Shown: positions 8,422-19,424, counted from the stretch's first letter. The stretch is DNA of 64,000 nucleotides from Hyphomicrobiales bacterium (GCA_900471815.1 UICE01000007.1:248001-312000); one strand, 5' to 3'. Notes: generated by a model not told the origin, from the letters alone. Translations and numbers: made by a program.

Positions 8422-9741
8422 TTTCCCTATGCAGAATTGCGAAAACACAACGTCCAATATGTCTTCCACATCGACATCCCCGGTTATGCGTCCCAGAGAG
8501 TATGAAGCCCGTCTTAAATATTCGGCGCGAACTTCCAGGGGCGCTGCTATATCCTCAATAGCAGCGCGAAGCTCAATACTCGCCTCGTTGAGCAACTCCA
8601 TATGTCTACGCCGAGTGGGGAGTGGGTCAGAAATGTCCCCCGCTGCTGCTTCGGCCTTTTGCGATAGAAGCCTCAAAAGGGCGTCAACGCCTGCATTAGT
8701 GCGTGTGGAAATTACCAGATCATACTCACCGATTTCGGATTCGGTCACCAGATCCGCCTTCGTGCCAATTCTTAGTACGTTCTTTGTCAAAGGCACATCG
8801 TCCAACGGGATAGGATCGGACAAATCTGTGACGCTCAAGATCAAGTCAGCGGAGTGAGCTCGGTCGAGCGCTCGCTCTATACCCATCATTTCCACCGCTC
8901 CAGTGGTATTGCGAATTCCGGCTGTATCCGTAATCAGGACAGTGATCCCGGAAAGATCGAGCTTAATCTCAATCAGATCACGGGTTGTGCCTGGCTCGTC
9001 AGACACAATGGCAACGTCGCTACCGGCCAAAATATTGAGCAGGGAAGATTTACCAGCATTGGGAGCCCCAATAATAACGACTCTGTAGCCATCTCTCACA
9101 ATTGCCCCGCGCCTTCCGTCGCCCACATGTTTAGTAATACGCCCGGCGAGATCTGCCATTTGTTCCCAAACCAAGTCGGAAACTGAACCGGGGACATCTG
9201 ACTCGTCGGCGAAGTCCAGTTCAGCCTCTATGAGGGCGCGGGCGCGGATGAGTTCCGAGCGCCAGCCCGAATATAACTGTGCTTGCGCGCCGGATGATAT
9301 TTGTAGAGCCAATCGTCTTTGGCTGTCTGTTTCAGCGGCGATGAGGTCTGCTAGTCCTTCTGCTGCTGTCAGATCAAATTTGCCATTTGCATAAGCTCGC
9401 CGGGAAAACTCCCCAGCTTCTGCCATTCTGCACCCGTCAAATCCGTACAGAGCGGTAATCATAGCATCCACTACGGCCTTGCCGCCGTGAAGGTGAAACT
9501 CGGCGCAATCTTCTCCTGTAAAACTGTGCGGAGCGGGGAAGAACACTGCCAGACCACGATCAATCAAATCGCCATCGCTGTTCTTGAAGGAGGATAGCTT
9601 AGTCAGGCGTGGTTCCGTTAGGCTACCACAGATCGTTTCGACTACGAATCGAGTTCGTGAGCCTGATATTCGAATGACGGCTATGCCCGAGGGCAGGCGC
9701 CCACTTGATAGGGCAAAGATGGTATCTTCAAAAATATACAT
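8419..9741 (-). CDS. mnmE: tRNA modification GTPase MnmE
   Basis: MnmE is the GTPase partner of MnmG in wobble uridine modification. The N-terminal folate-binding domain (about 1-120), helical domain, and inserted G domain are in order: P-loop GAPNAGKS at 225-232, DEPGTTRD at 248-255, DTAGI at 272-276 and TKADL further on. The C-terminal CIGK needed for catalysis ends the protein. 440 residues is normal. The stop codon lies inside a parS-like site. The gene starts 68 bases from the divergent DUF255 gene. Confidence 0.97.
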   Translation of the reverse strand: MYIFEDTIFALSSGRLPSGIAVIRISGSRTRFVVETICGSLTEPRLTKLSSFKNSDGDLIDRGLAVFFPAPHSFTGEDCAEFHLHGGKAVVDAMITALYGFDGCRMAEAGEFSRRAYANGKFDLTAAEGLADLIAAETDSQRRLALQISSGAQAQLYSGWRSELIRARALIEAELDFADESDVPGSVSDLVWEQMADLAGRITKHVGDGRRGAIVRDGYRVVIIGAPNAGKSSLLNILAGSDVAIVSDEPGTTRDLIEIKLDLSGITVLITDTAGIRNTTGAVEMMGIERALDRAHSADLILSVTDLSDPIPLDDVPLTKNVLRIGTKADLVTESEIGEYDLVISTRTNAGVDALLRLLSQKAEAAAGDISDPLPTRRRHMELLNEASIELRAAIEDIAAPLEVRAEYLRRASYSLGRITGDVDVEDILDVVFSQFCIGK

Positions 9742-9809
9742 TTAATCAGTTCCTACTACACAGGCCTTGATAACCCTCTTAGTGTAGTTGGGAAAGGGTG
9801 AGGTGATCC

Positions 9810-11816
9810 ATGTCCGAGGCAGCTAATCTGCTGTGTAATCAATCCAGCCCCTATTTGCGGCAACATGCCGATAATCCCGTCCACTGGCGGCCTTGGGGCA
9901 GGGCAGCGCTGGACGAAGCTATCCTGATGAATAAACCAATTCTCCTCTCCGTAGGTTATGCTGCGTGTCATTGGTGCCATGTCATGGCCCATGAATGTTT
10001 TGAGGACAATGAAGTCGCGGCGCTAATGAACGAGCTTTACATCAACATCAAGGTTGATCGCGAGGAACGGCCCGACATTGATCAGATTTATATGGCGGCT
10101 CTCGGCGCTATGGGCGAACAGGGTGGCTGGCCGCTCACAATGTTTTTAACACCTGAGGGAAAGCCATTTTGGGGAGGTACCTATTTTCCGAAGCATTCCC
10201 ATTATGGCAGGCCCGGATTTCTTGATGTTTTACGTTCCATTGACGGCGCCTGGCGCAATGACCGCCAACGCGTGGAACAGAACGTTATTGCCCTGACCCA
10301 GCACATTGGTGCGCGGCTCAATGCCCAGGCAGAAGAAACAAAGCTTGATCCGGCTTTGATCAACCAGTTCGCGTCTAACATTTTCGGGGCAATGGATACT
10401 GTCAAAGGCGGTCTGACCGGATCTCCCAAGTTTCCGAGCGCCCCTTTCATGGACACAATCTGGCTTTCGTGGCTCCGCACTGGCGATTCAACGCACCGGG
10501 ATATCTTTTTGAAAAGCCTCCAGACCATGCTTCAAGGCGGAATCTACGATCATCTCGGTGGCGGCCTATCCCGATATTCTGTCGATGATGCATGGCTTGT
10601 GCCGCATTTTGAAAAAATGCTTTACGACAATGCGCAGCTTATAAGACATGCCACCTATGCCTTTTGCCAGACAGGAAATTATTTGTTTCGTCAGCGAATC
10701 GACGAGACGGTTGCTTGGCTCCAGCGCGAGATGATTGTCGATAGCCGATTTGCTTCCAGTCTTGATGCGGACAGTGAAGGCGAAGAGGGACGCTTTTATG
10801 TTTGGCAAGACGCCGAAATTCCGACAACAGATGAATTCCAACACTTTCGTGAAGTGTATGATGTTACTGAAGAGGGCAACTGGGAAGGTAAGAACATTCT
10901 TAATCGCTTGCAATCCATCAATCTCCTGGATGCTTCGACGGAAGACAATCTGGCAAAAGCCCGAGACAGACTCTTCAAAGCACGCGAAGCGCGCATTCGT
11001 CCTGGCCGTGATGACAAAGCCTTGACCGATTGGAACGGGCTAATGATACGGGCTCTTGCAGAGGCCGGGCGTACATTTGAGAGAAGTGATTGGATTAATA
11101 TTGCGACAGACGCATACCGTTCCATATCCGAATCGATGGTGGACGGGCGACTGCCGCACTCGGTACTTGGAAATTCGCGTTTGTTTCCTGCGCTGTCATC
11201 TGACTACGCCGCCATGATAAATGCCGCAATATCACTCCACCAGGCAACACAGAACGCTGATTTTATCAATCATGCAAAGCATTGGAAGGATATGCTGGAC
11301 CGCTGGCATCAAGACGAATATGGGCTTTATTCCCTTAGCGCCAATGATAGTACGGACACTATCATCCGGGTTCGAGGCGATCAGGACGAGGCCGTGCCAA
11401 GCGCCACAAGCCAGACCATCGAAGCTTTGGCGCGGCTGGCATTGGTAACAAGCGATGAGGAGCTGCGGTTGCGCACCATTTCGATCACAGAAAAAGCCCT
11501 CGGGCGCATCCTGCAACAACGTTACGGACAAGCGGGAATCCTCAATAGTGCCGGGCTGATGCTCGACCAGATAAAGCTTGTGATCGTAACACCAGACAAA
11601 GATCATCCTCTCATGAGGATGGCCGATCGCATTGCCGATCCACGCCGGATTGATCTATGGATCGAACATAGAGAAAACCGGAAGATTGAGTTGGTTGCCG
11701 GCGGTGGTGAGGTTACAATAAATAAACCCGCAGCATTTTTGTGCCGCGGGTTTGTTTGTCTTCCACCGGTCGAGACAGAAGCAGAACTCGAAGAGCTGCT
11801 GCGATCCAGCTTTTAG
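9810..11816 (+). CDS. Thioredoxin-domain DUF255 protein (YyaL/SSP411 family)
   Basis: This 668-residue protein has an N-terminal thioredoxin-like DUF255 domain with CHWC at 53-56 in the family context [14 protein letters not shown], followed by an alpha/alpha toroid region like that of six-hairpin glycosidases/epimerases (for example PKFPSAPF near 210 and [12 protein letters not shown] near 252). The family is widespread and conserved but has no agreed biochemical function. GAGG lies 6 bases before the ATG. The stop codon overlaps that of the convergent rho gene. No signal peptide, so it is cytoplasmic. Confidence 0.9.
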   Translation: MSEAANLLCNQSSPYLRQHADNPVHWRPWGRAALDEAILMNKPILLSVGYAACHWCHVMAHECFEDNEVAALMNELYINIKVDREERPDIDQIYMAALGAMGEQGGWPLTMFLTPEGKPFWGGTYFPKHSHYGRPGFLDVLRSIDGAWRNDRQRVEQNVIALTQHIGARLNAQAEETKLDPALINQFASNIFGAMDTVKGGLTGSPKFPSAPFMDTIWLSWLRTGDSTHRDIFLKSLQTMLQGGIYDHLGGGLSRYSVDDAWLVPHFEKMLYDNAQLIRHATYAFCQTGNYLFRQRIDETVAWLQREMIVDSRFASSLDADSEGEEGRFYVWQDAEIPTTDEFQHFREVYDVTEEGNWEGKNILNRLQSINLLDASTEDNLAKARDRLFKAREARIRPGRDDKALTDWNGLMIRALAEAGRTFERSDWINIATDAYRSISESMVDGRLPHSVLGNSRLFPALSSDYAAMINAAISLHQATQNADFINHAKHWKDMLDRWHQDEYGLYSLSANDSTDTIIRVRGDQDEAVPSATSQTIEALARLALVTSDEELRLRTISITEKALGRILQQRYGQAGILNSAGLMLDQIKLVIVTPDKDHPLMRMADRIADPRRIDLWIEHRENRKIELVAGGGEVTINKPAAFLCRGFVCLPPVETEAELEELLRSSF

Positions 11817-13078
11817 GTATTCATATTGTCGAAGAAGTCGCTGTTGGTCTTGGTCTGCTTCAACTTGTCGATAAGGAATTCGATCGCGTCTGTTGTGCCC
11901 ATTGGAGCAAGGATACGACGCAAGACGAAAATCTTCTGCAGATCCTGACGTGGAACCAGCAAGTCTTCCTTACGCGTACCGGACTTGAGAATATCCATTG
12001 ACGGGAAGATGCGCTTGTCGGCAACCTTACGGTCAAGCACGATTTCCGAGTTGCCCGTGCCCTTGAATTCTTCAAAGATGACTTCATCCATACGGCTACC
12101 GGTATCTATAAGCGCCGTCGCGATAATGGTGAGCGAACCACCTTCTTCAATATTACGGGCAGCACCAAAGAAACGCTTGGGGCGCTGCAATGCGTTAGCG
12201 TCAACACCACCAGTCAAGACCTTACCGGATGATGGCACGACAGTGTTATAGGCGCGGCCGAGACGCGTGATCGAATCGAGCAGGATGACAACGTCGCGCC
12301 CGTGTTCGACAAGACGCTTGGCCTTTTCTATGACCATTTCCGCAACTTGCACGTGACGGGATGCCGGCTCGTCGAAAGTGGAAGAAACAACTTCGCCCTT
12401 CACGGAACGCTGCATGTCTGTCACTTCTTCCGGCCGTTCATCGATCAGCAGGACAATCAGATAACATTCAGGATGATTGGCAGTAATTGAGTGGGCAATA
12501 TTCTGCAAAAGAACAGTTTTACCAGTACGCGGCGGTGCAACGATAAGCCCGCGCTGACCTTTACCAAGTGGTGCCACAAGATCAATGACACGAGCCGAAA
12601 GATCCTTGGTAGTCGGATTTTCCAACTCCATCTTGAATCGTTCATTTGGATAAAGCGGTGTCAGATTATCGAAATGGATCTTGTGACGGATCTTTTCAGG
12701 GTCTTCAAAATTGACTGTATTTACTTTCAGAAGCGCGAAATAGCGTTCGCCTTCCTTTGGCCCGCGGATCGGACCTTCAACTGTATCGCCTGTCTTCAGG
12801 GAAAAGCGGCGAATCTGCGAGGGTGAGATATAGATATCATCGGGGCCCGGGAGATAGTTTGCATTGGCGGAGCGCATAAAGCCGAACCCGTCCTGCAAAA
12901 TCTCAACCACGCCTTCGCCGATAATCTCAACTTCCTGAGCAGCGAGCTTTTTGAGGATCGCAAACATCAATTCCTGTTTGCGCATGACACTGGCGTTTTC
13001 CACTTCCAGCGTCTCCGCGAAAGCCAAAAGGTCTACCGCGGTTTTGTTCTTAAGTTCTTGTAGTTTCATTTCCTGCAT
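11813..13078 (-). CDS. rho: Transcription termination factor Rho
   Basis: Rho is the hexameric RNA helicase that ends transcription of untranslated RNA. An N-terminal helical domain (about 5-48), cold-shock RNA-binding domain (about 50-125, GFGFMRS at 64-70) and RecA-type motor with Walker A APPRTGKT (181-188) and Q-loop are all present. 421 residues is standard. A second Met at 13069 has AGGA close upstream and is an alternative start. It is transcribed leftward after hemJ. Its stop overlaps the stop of the convergent DUF255 gene, leaving no room for an intrinsic terminator between them. Confidence 0.97.
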   Translation of the reverse strand: MQEMKLQELKNKTAVDLLAFAETLEVENASVMRKQELMFAILKKLAAQEVEIIGEGVVEILQDGFGFMRSANANYLPGPDDIYISPSQIRRFSLKTGDTVEGPIRGPKEGERYFALLKVNTVNFEDPEKIRHKIHFDNLTPLYPNERFKMELENPTTKDLSARVIDLVAPLGKGQRGLIVAPPRTGKTVLLQNIAHSITANHPECYLIVLLIDERPEEVTDMQRSVKGEVVSSTFDEPASRHVQVAEMVIEKAKRLVEHGRDVVILLDSITRLGRAYNTVVPSSGKVLTGGVDANALQRPKRFFGAARNIEEGGSLTIIATALIDTGSRMDEVIFEEFKGTGNSEIVLDRKVADKRIFPSMDILKSGTRKEDLLVPRQDLQKIFVLRRILAPMGTTDAIEFLIDKLKQTKTNSDFFDNMNT

Positions 13079-13143
13079 GTGTGCGGAACTCTAATTCTTG
13101 TTGTTTGAAATGGGGAAGGGAAATGACGATGCCTGAATGCAGT

Positions 13144-13159
13144 GCCATGATGACATGGC
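13144..13159. repeat. Short hairpin in the rho leader region
   Basis: GCCATG and CATGGC flank a four-base loop 66-81 bases upstream of the rho start. It lies in the 196-base gap between hemJ and rho. rho leaders are often subject to autogenous control, but this small hairpin alone does not show that. Confidence 0.25.
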
Positions 13160-13274
13160 CGGTGATGCTATGGCGGTATTTCCGTAGGAAGAGCCCCTAT
13201 CTAGCTAATAGACTAGCCAAGGGCAAGAGGTTTCATGAGTCCTATTGATATAAGACTGTTGTTTTTATGATGAA

Positions 13275-13805
13275 TCAAAATGGCCTAATAATGACCATGA
13301 TCACAATAACAATCATGAGCAATGTAGGTACTTCATTCATCAACCGCCAGAAACGCGCGGATTTTTCATTCCGATCTTCTGCAAATAACCGGACCGCCTT
13401 TGTGAAAAAGCCATGTACGCCGGATAGAAGAATGACTGCCAGAAACTTCACGTGAAACCAGCCGTCCAGATATGCCTGACTTTGCCAGGCCAGCCAGAGG
13501 CCTGCAATCCATGTCAGTCCCATGGCTGGATTTATAATCGCTTTGAGAAGTCGATTCTCCATCAGTTTGAATGTCTCAGACTGAACGGAGCCAGTTTCAG
13601 CAGCGCAGTGATAAACGAAAAGACGTGGAAGATAGAGCATGCCCGCCATCCACGATATGACTGCAATGATATGGATTGCCTTGACCCAAAGATATGCTCT
13701 GTCCGGATAGATTAAAACCAGGCCAACTGCTGCAATAGCCACTGCCGCCATGATCAGGCGCGGTAAAACAGGGACATTTTGGCTTGTGTCTGATGAACTG
13801 GTCAA
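13275..13805 (-). CDS. hemJ: Protoporphyrinogen IX oxidase HemJ
   Basis: HemJ (UPF0093) is the membrane protein that oxidises protoporphyrinogen IX to protoporphyrin IX in most alphaproteobacteria. Four hydrophobic segments are visible, with the conserved KAIHIIAVISWMAGMLYLPR block containing the essential His and the second conserved MNRLLKAIINPAM-like block (here MENRLLKAIINP) near 81. Length is 176. It follows hemE by 10 bases on the same strand, grouping two haem biosynthesis steps beside the origin. Confidence 0.93.
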   Translation of the reverse strand: MTSSSDTSQNVPVLPRLIMAAVAIAAVGLVLIYPDRAYLWVKAIHIIAVISWMAGMLYLPRLFVYHCAAETGSVQSETFKLMENRLLKAIINPAMGLTWIAGLWLAWQSQAYLDGWFHVKFLAVILLSGVHGFFTKAVRLFAEDRNEKSARFWRLMNEVPTLLMIVIVIMVIIRPF

Positions 13806-13815
13806 AACTCTCTCC

Positions 13816-14844
13816 CTATCTATGCGTCAGGCGTACGCGATTAATCATTTGTTCGACGTGGGAAACAGGTGCATCGGGTGTAATGCCATGGCCAAGATTG
13901 AAGATAAGCGGTCCATGACCCAGCGACTCCAATATGGCATCCACACCGGCATCGATTGCTTTTCCGCCTGCAACAACGCGCAATGGATCAAGATTTCCCT
14001 GGACTGCACCATCGCCTTGCAATGATGAAGCCATTGAAAGCGGTACGGTCCAATCCAGTCCAAGCGCGGTCACACCAGTACGCTGCCTATAATTGGTGTA
14101 GAGCGCCCCGGCTCCCTTTGGAAAGCCTATAATCGGAACATTCGGATGTACAGCGCGTACCTTTCTGACAATCTTTTCGACTGGCGCTATGCAAAATTCC
14201 TCAAAGCAGGCCTCGTCAAGCACACCTGACCAGCTGTCAAAGATTTGAACCGCATCCGCACCTGCATTGATCTGACGTATCAGATATTCTGCCGAAACAT
14301 CCGAAAGCTCATCAAGCAGTTTCCTGAAGGCTTCAGGTTCGCGATAGGCGAACAACCGAGCCGGAGCCTGATCCGGCGTGCCGTGACCCGCGATCATATA
14401 GGTCGCTACGGTCCAGGGAGCCCCACAGAAGCCGAGGAGTGTTGTTTCAGCAGGCAATTGCTGTCTCAGCAGACGAACCGTCTCGTAGACCGGCTCCAGC
14501 CTGTCTGCAGCACCGGCAGATTCCAGCCAGAATATTCCATCCTTATCGATCGGCGTCATCAAAGGACCACGCCCTTCTTCAAAACGAAGGTCCCGGCCAA
14601 GAGCGTGAGGTACAACAAGAATATCTGAAAACAGGATGGCTGCATCAAAACCAAAACGGCGAATTGGCTGTAACGTCACTTCAACTGCCAGATCGGGAGA
14701 ATAGCACAGGTCGAGAAACGTCCCGGCGTTCTTTCTGACTTCCCTATATTCGGGAAGATAACGGCCTGCTTGTCGCATCATCCAGATCGGAGGTGGAAAA
14801 ACAGTTTCACCTCTCAAGACTTTCATCACTTTGCGATCGGTCAT
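13816..14844 (-). CDS. hemE: Uroporphyrinogen decarboxylase
   Basis: HemE converts uroporphyrinogen III to coproporphyrinogen III. The signature [17 protein letters not shown] lies at about 18-34 with the two catalytic-site arginines, and [13 protein letters not shown] and GFPKGAG blocks follow. 342 residues is the usual length. It is the gene bordering oriC on the left in many alphaproteobacteria, including Caulobacter, and here too the next gene to the right diverges across a 416-base non-coding gap. Confidence 0.97.
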   Translation of the reverse strand: MTDRKVMKVLRGETVFPPPIWMMRQAGRYLPEYREVRKNAGTFLDLCYSPDLAVEVTLQPIRRFGFDAAILFSDILVVPHALGRDLRFEEGRGPLMTPIDKDGIFWLESAGAADRLEPVYETVRLLRQQLPAETTLLGFCGAPWTVATYMIAGHGTPDQAPARLFAYREPEAFRKLLDELSDVSAEYLIRQINAGADAVQIFDSWSGVLDEACFEEFCIAPVEKIVRKVRAVHPNVPIIGFPKGAGALYTNYRQRTGVTALGLDWTVPLSMASSLQGDGAVQGNLDPLRVVAGGKAIDAGVDAILESLGHGPLIFNLGHGITPDAPVSHVEQMINRVRLTHR

Positions 14845-15260
14845 TAGGTGATCCCTCTCCCTGGCCTTTCTTAAAAAAGAAATTCAGATCTATTTTGGAT
14901 TTTCTGATTCTTAGAGTCTGTTAGTAGCGGGAATTAACACATTGTCAGAATTTTCCCACAGCAAACAATCAGCCCTGTTCCAAGAGGAAACAATTACACC
15001 CTAATGGCAGGATAGCAGGGAAAAAACAAAATAATAAACAATTTCAAATATTTACAATGGTATTGGTTCTGAATATATTGTGGATAATGGACCAATAATA
15101 GACGAAAAGTCGCAACAATCCACAGTATCCGAATGCCAACGGCGATGTTGCGCACAGGTGAGCTCATTGTGGATGACTTGCCAACAATCCACATGGCTGC
15201 CATCTCTTGGGAAAGTTCTGCCTATTTGTCCCCATTCATCAACAGGACATGGAAATTTCT
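14845..15260. other. Probable chromosomal replication origin (oriC)
   Basis: This gap separates hemE (leftward) from ppsR (rightward), the known oriC locus in Hyphomicrobiales and Caulobacter. An AT-rich stretch (about 15017-15078) is followed by DnaA-box-like 9-mers: TGTGGATAA at 15079-15087 (exact consensus, reverse), CAATCCACA at 15116-15124, TGTGGATGA at 15168-15176 and CAATCCACA at 15185-15193. TTTCCCACA at 14952-14960 is a weaker match. Gene orientation switches here, and parS sites lie on both sides. I saw no TTAA-N7-TTAA CtrA site. Confidence 0.85.
15079..15087 (-). promoter_or_regulatory. Consensus DnaA box
   Basis: TGTGGATAA is the exact reverse complement of the DnaA consensus TTATCCACA. 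It sits at the right edge of the AT-rich stretch in oriC and is the strongest of the four boxes. Confidence 0.8.
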
Positions 15261-16082
15261 GTGACGAAACCGGTTAACTACTTTCATCTTCACATGATTT
15301 CTGATGCGACCGGAGAGACTCTCATCGCAGCGGGACGGGCCGCATCAGCGCAATATGCCCATGCACGGGCTATTGAGCATGTTTATCCCCTCATTCGGAC
15401 GGAAAAACAGATACGCAAAGTGCTTGAGAGTATCGATGCGGAACCCGGAATTGTTCTTTACACGATTGTCGACCAAAGGCTTGCGGCGATGATTGATGAC
15501 AGTTGCGCTGAACTGGGCGTGCCTTGCGTTTCCGTACTCGAACCCGTGCTCACGCTGTTTCAATCTTACCTCGGCGCTCCCGCTGGACGCAGGGTAGGCG
15601 CACAGCATGTGCTCAATGCTGAATATTTTCAGCGAATTGATGCACTCAACTTCACGATGGAACATGATGACGGGCAGTTGCCGCCAGATATTGAAGAAGC
15701 AGATGTCATTCTGATCGGTATTTCGCGCACATCAAAAACGCCTACAAGCATCTATCTTGCCAATCGGGGCATAAAAACGGTCAATGTGCCAATCGTTGTC
15801 GGCGTACCGGTGCCTGATGCTCTCGTAAACTCACAAAAGCCTCTGATTGTGGGGCTGGTCGCATCGGCTGAGCGTATTTCCCAGGTTCGCCAACACCGTG
15901 TGCTTGGGGCCACTCAAGGCTTTGATGCCGATCATTATCTCGACAGGGCAAATATCATCGAGGAATTGACCTATGCTCGCCAAATCTGTCACAGGCACAA
16001 TTGGCCAATGATCGACGTATCGAGGCGTTCAATTGAAGAAACAGCTGCCGCCGTGCTCGCTCTACGGGCGCAAGGTCGGTAG
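15261..16082 (+). CDS. Pyruvate,phosphate dikinase regulatory protein (PPSR/DUF299)
   Basis: This bifunctional serine/threonine kinase and pyrophosphorylase controls pyruvate phosphate dikinase or PEP synthase by ADP-dependent phosphorylation. The family N-terminus [15 protein letters not shown] and the P-loop [11 protein letters not shown] (about 153-163) are clear. The GTG at 15261 is chosen because family members begin only a few residues before YFHLH and GGAA lies 6-7 bases upstream; ATG at 15249 is the alternative. 273 residues. It is the first rightward gene after oriC and heads a run with maf, aroE and coaE. Confidence 0.93.
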   Translation: MTKPVNYFHLHMISDATGETLIAAGRAASAQYAHARAIEHVYPLIRTEKQIRKVLESIDAEPGIVLYTIVDQRLAAMIDDSCAELGVPCVSVLEPVLTLFQSYLGAPAGRRVGAQHVLNAEYFQRIDALNFTMEHDDGQLPPDIEEADVILIGISRTSKTPTSIYLANRGIKTVNVPIVVGVPVPDALVNSQKPLIVGLVASAERISQVRQHRVLGATQGFDADHYLDRANIIEELTYARQICHRHNWPMIDVSRRSIEETAAAVLALRAQGR

Positions 16083-16106
16083 CTGAACATGACACAAGAG
16101 AAAAAC

Positions 16107-16700
16107 ATGGACATTATACTCGCCTCAAAAAGCCCTTTCCGTGCAATGTTGCTGAAAAATGCCGGGGTGAAGTTCACGGCGCAATCAGCAAACATTGACG
16201 AACGCGCAGTCGAAGCTCCTCTCTATAATAGCGGCGCAACACCGGAAGATGTTGCTTTGGTACTGGCAGAGGCAAAGGCACTTAATGTCAGTGAACGCAA
16301 TTCATCGGCGCTGGTTATTGGTTCGGATCAAACATTGTCGCTTGGCGACGAAGTCTTGCATAAGCCGGAAGATATGGAGGCAGCCCGCCGCCAATTGTTG
16401 AAGCTTTCCGGCCAGACCCATCATCTCAATAGCGCTGTGGTGCTTTGCAAAGATGGTCAGACCCTTTGGAGGCATGTGTCAGTGGCTCGGATGACATTGC
16501 GCAATCTAACACCAGAGTTCATTGGCCGGCATTTGTCTCGTGTAGGGTCCGTGGCGTTACAAAGCGTTGGCGCTTATCAGTTCGAGGGCGAGGGGGTGCA
16601 ATTGTTCGAGAGAGTCGATGGCGACTACTTTACTATTGTAGGATTGCCGCTTCTGCCGCTGCTTGCGGAACTGCGCAAGCAAGGAGCAATTGATGCGTAA
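16107..16700 (+). CDS. Maf-like nucleotide pyrophosphatase
   Basis: Maf proteins hydrolyse non-canonical or selected nucleoside triphosphates and have been linked to septum control. The N-terminal [16 protein letters not shown] loop, DERAVEAP and the GSDQTL motif with its catalytic Asp are seen. The start at 16107 places the first strand at residue 2, as usual in the family; an in-frame ATG at 16089 would add six residues. The 3' end overlaps aroE by 8 bases. Whether it prefers dTTP/UTP or methylated nucleotides is not clear. Confidence 0.9.
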   Translation: MDIILASKSPFRAMLLKNAGVKFTAQSANIDERAVEAPLYNSGATPEDVALVLAEAKALNVSERNSSALVIGSDQTLSLGDEVLHKPEDMEAARRQLLKLSGQTHHLNSAVVLCKDGQTLWRHVSVARMTLRNLTPEFIGRHLSRVGSVALQSVGAYQFEGEGVQLFERVDGDYFTIVGLPLLPLLAELRKQGAIDA

Positions 16701-17529
16701 AGCTTTCGTAACCGGATTTCCGATCAAACACTCCCGGTCGCCCTTGATTCACGGCCATTGGCTGAAAAAATACGATCTTCCAGGTTCATATGAAGCCATT
16801 GAAGTAGCCCCAGACAGCTTCCCTGCGTTTCTCAACAGTTTAAAAGACAATGATTATGTCGGCGGCAATGTCACCATTCCGCATAAGGAAATGGCGTTTG
16901 CCTTATGTCAGAGACGCGAACCGGCAGCCGAAGAGATCGGTGCAGTCAATACATTATGGTTTGAAGGCGGACAACTTTGCGGCGGTAATACCGATGCCTA
17001 CGGGTTTCTCGCAAATCTCGATGCCAGTAGTCCCGGATGGGATAAACACAAAACTGCATTGGTACTTGGGGCCGGAGGAGCTAGCCGGGCAATTATTTAC
17101 GCTCTTAAACAACGTGGACTGACAGATATCCGAATCGTCAACCGGACTCTAACAAGGGCTGAAGAATTGGCCGATCGATTTGGCTCAGGGATCAGCGCGC
17201 ATGAATGGATTGCCGTGCCGGAACTGCTGCAGGATGTCTCCCTCATCGTGAATACAACATCGTTGGGAATGGAAGGCAAGGAGAGCCTGTCAATCGATCT
17301 TTCTGATGTAAGGCGCGATGCGCTGGTAACGGACATTGTTTATGTCCCGCTTGAAACACCATTGCTAAAGGCTGCCCACATGGCTGGATTAAAGACCGTT
17401 GATGGTCTCGGCATGCTTTTGCATCAGGCAGTGCCAGGATTTGAACATTGGTTTGGTGTTCGACCAGAGGTGACTGCGGAGTTGCGTAACGTTATCCTCG
17501 CCGACATGAATGGCGGCCAGAAACCATGA
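16693..17529 (+). CDS. aroE: Shikimate dehydrogenase (NADP+)
   Basis: AroE reduces 3-dehydroshikimate to shikimate in aromatic amino acid synthesis. Shikimate-binding HSRSPLIH (13-20), the catalytic-Lys motif NVTIPHKE (about 65-72), the NADP-binding GAGGASRAI loop and C-terminal [10 protein letters not shown] are all in place. The ATG at 16693 has AAGGAG 6 bases upstream, inside the end of maf. 278 residues. It overlaps coaE by 4 bases. Confidence 0.96.
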   Translation: MRKAFVTGFPIKHSRSPLIHGHWLKKYDLPGSYEAIEVAPDSFPAFLNSLKDNDYVGGNVTIPHKEMAFALCQRREPAAEEIGAVNTLWFEGGQLCGGNTDAYGFLANLDASSPGWDKHKTALVLGAGGASRAIIYALKQRGLTDIRIVNRTLTRAEELADRFGSGISAHEWIAVPELLQDVSLIVNTTSLGMEGKESLSIDLSDVRRDALVTDIVYVPLETPLLKAAHMAGLKTVDGLGMLLHQAVPGFEHWFGVRPEVTAELRNVILADMNGGQKP

Positions 17530-18119
17530 TCGTCCTTGGTCTAACCGGATCAATCGGCATGGGAAAATCCACGACTGCCCAGATGTTTCTGGATGCAGGA
17601 GTTCCTGTCTATTCGGCCGATGAAACTGTGCACCGGCTTTACAGTGGAAAGGCCGCTCCTCTGATCGAACAGGACTTTCCTGGCACGACAAGCGATGGCG
17701 AGGTTGACCGCGCAAAATTATCGGCAGCCGTTATGGGTAAGCCGGAGGCATTGCAACGGCTGGAGGAGATCGTTCATCCGCTTGTTCGCACCGAAGAGAA
17801 CAGATTTCGGCAGGACTCAGAAAATAGCGGAGCCAAACTTGTCCTTCTGGATATTCCTTTGCTTTTTGAGACTGGAGCTGAAAAGCGGGTGGATAAGGTT
17901 TTGGTTGTTACCGCGCCCAAAGAAGTACAGCGGGAAAGAGTGCTTGCCCGCGAAGGCATGACGGAGGATAAACTCGAGGCCATACTCGCCAGGCAAGTAC
18001 CGGACGCTGAAAAGCGCAACCGCGCCGACTTTATCATTGATACAAGTCAGGGGCTTGTAGCAGCGCGTGAGCATGTTCAACAAATCATACACTCATTGGT
18101 GGATATGTCTGCGGACTAA
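17526..18119 (+). CDS. coaE: Dephospho-CoA kinase
   Basis: CoaE carries out the last step of coenzyme A synthesis, phosphorylating the ribose 3'-OH. The P-loop [12 protein letters not shown] is at 5-16, followed by DADE-like [10 protein letters not shown] and the conserved VHPLVR block. 197 residues is typical. It starts within the aroE stop (ATGA), implying coupling, and the order maf-aroE-coaE-dnaQ is conserved beside oriC in this group. Confidence 0.96.
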   Translation: MIVLGLTGSIGMGKSTTAQMFLDAGVPVYSADETVHRLYSGKAAPLIEQDFPGTTSDGEVDRAKLSAAVMGKPEALQRLEEIVHPLVRTEENRFRQDSENSGAKLVLLDIPLLFETGAEKRVDKVLVVTAPKEVQRERVLAREGMTEDKLEAILARQVPDAEKRNRADFIIDTSQGLVAAREHVQQIIHSLVDMSAD

Positions 18120-18186
18120 CCACCCTGTGACACCACAGCCTTGCAAGAGTTGAGAAAGTCGTGGAATTTAGACCAAAGGTGATTCC

Positions 18187-18894
18187 ATGCGCGAAATTAT
18201 ATTTGATACGGAAACGACAGGTCTCGACCGGCTGGATGATCGCATCATCGAAATCGGCGGCGTAGAGCTTGTTAACCGATTTCCGACAGGGCGCACATTT
18301 CACGTTTATATCAATCCTGAAGGAAGAGCGGTTAATCCAGAAGCGCTGGCGGTTCATGGAATCAGCAATGAACAATTGCTCGATAAACCCTTGTTCGCCG
18401 GAATTCTTCAGGATTTTCTCGATTTCATCGATGGCGCAAAGTTGATCGCGCACAACGCGACCTTCGATATGGGATTCATCAACGCCGAGCTGAACCGGTT
18501 GGGACATCCACCAATCCACAATGATCGCGTTGTCGATACGCTGGCGCTGGCGCGTCGCAAGCACCCTATGGGGCCAAACTCGCTTGATGCTTTGTGCCGG
18601 CGTTACGGCATCGATAATAGCCATCGCACCATGCACGGTGCGCTTCTGGATTCTCAGTTGCTGGCCGAAGTTTACATTGAGCTTATTGGCGGTAAACAAA
18701 CGGCGCTGGGTCTGACAGTCTCCGACCAGACAAAAAACCGGAACGAGGCAGGGGAAAGCGCCGCGATCGTTATCATGCAACGCAAGGTGGCTTTGCCGTC
18801 ACGGTTGAGCGAAGCAGAAAAGCTTGCGCATGCCGCCCTTGTGGCCAAACTTGGCGAAAAAGCCATCTGGAACGAGCGCATAGAAGCGCAATAA
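18187..18894 (+). CDS. dnaQ: DNA polymerase III epsilon subunit (proofreading exonuclease)
   Basis: DnaQ is the 3'-5' exonuclease of the replicase. The DEDDh residues are visible: Asp7 and Glu9 in FDTETTG, Asp94 in HNATFDMGF, and His149 and Asp154 in HGALLDSQLLA. 235 residues includes the C-terminal tail that binds the alpha subunit. It ends just before a bidirectional terminator shared with secB. Confidence 0.96.
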   Translation: MREIIFDTETTGLDRLDDRIIEIGGVELVNRFPTGRTFHVYINPEGRAVNPEALAVHGISNEQLLDKPLFAGILQDFLDFIDGAKLIAHNATFDMGFINAELNRLGHPPIHNDRVVDTLALARRKHPMGPNSLDALCRRYGIDNSHRTMHGALLDSQLLAEVYIELIGGKQTALGLTVSDQTKNRNEAGESAAIVIMQRKVALPSRLSEAEKLAHAALVAKLGEKAIWNERIEAQ

Positions 18895-18895
18895 A

Positions 18896-18918
18896 AAACC
18901 CGGGACCAGCCCGGGTTT
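18896..18918. terminator. Bidirectional terminator between dnaQ and secB
   Basis: AAACCCGGG and CCCGGGTTT form a perfect nine-pair stem with a five-base loop. A/T runs on each side let it serve both dnaQ (rightward) and secB (leftward). Confidence 0.85.
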
Positions 18919-18938
18919 AAAACTCATCCTGTCAGATT

Positions 18939-19424
18939 TTAGCTGACTTTGGCCTTGGCCTGTTCCTCAGCCATGCGCTGCTGGAACATTTGCGCGAAAT
19001 CAATCGGGTCGATCATGAGTGGAGGGAAACCGCCATTGCGGGTGGCTTCAGCGATGATCTGGCGTGCAAAAGGAAACAGCAGGCGAGGGCATTCAATGAA
19101 AAGCAATGGCAGAAGGTGCTCTTGAGGAAAGCCTTCAAGCCGGAACACGCCGCCATAAACCAATTCTGCGTTGAACAGAACTTCCTTGCCTTCCGCAGCC
19201 TTGGCGGAAAGGGTCAGAACAACGTCAAAATCATTCTCGGCAATAGGATTGGCATTCACGTTGACATTGATGCTGATGCCAGGAGCCTTGTCACGCGGGC
19301 GCAGCGACAGCGGCGAGCCAGGGCTTTCGAAGGAAAGATCCTTCACATATTGCGCCAGGATATTCAGGGTCTGTGGCTGGACAGTACCGTTGCCATTGCC
19401 GTTCTCTGCGTTTTCATCAGCCAT
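18939..19424 (-). CDS. secB: Protein-export chaperone SecB
   Basis: SecB holds preproteins unfolded and delivers them to SecA. The protein has the family core ([13 protein letters not shown] near 28-40, [24 protein letters not shown] and [13 protein letters not shown]), with a short variable N-terminus rich in Asn/Gly. 161 residues is typical. It converges on dnaQ with a shared terminator and is separated from fxsA by 129 bases in which I see no gene. Confidence 0.96.
   Translation of the reverse strand: MADENAENGNGNGTVQPQTLNILAQYVKDLSFESPGSPLSLRPRDKAPGISINVNVNANPIAENDFDVVLTLSAKAAEGKEVLFNAELVYGGVFRLEGFPQEHLLPLLFIECPRLLFPFARQIIAEATRNGGFPPLMIDPIDFAQMFQQRMAEEQAKAKVS

Noticed and set aside
13444-13459. 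CACGTG-centred site in hemJ as a further parS
   Set aside because: It differs from the consensus at four of 16 positions, too many to call.
14880-15250. CtrA-binding sites in oriC
   Set aside because: No TTAA-N7-TTAA pair was found, although Caulobacter oriC has several.
18085-18780. Leftward open frame of 231 codons opposite dnaQ
   Set aside because: Shadow of dnaQ, whose DEDDh motifs are intact.
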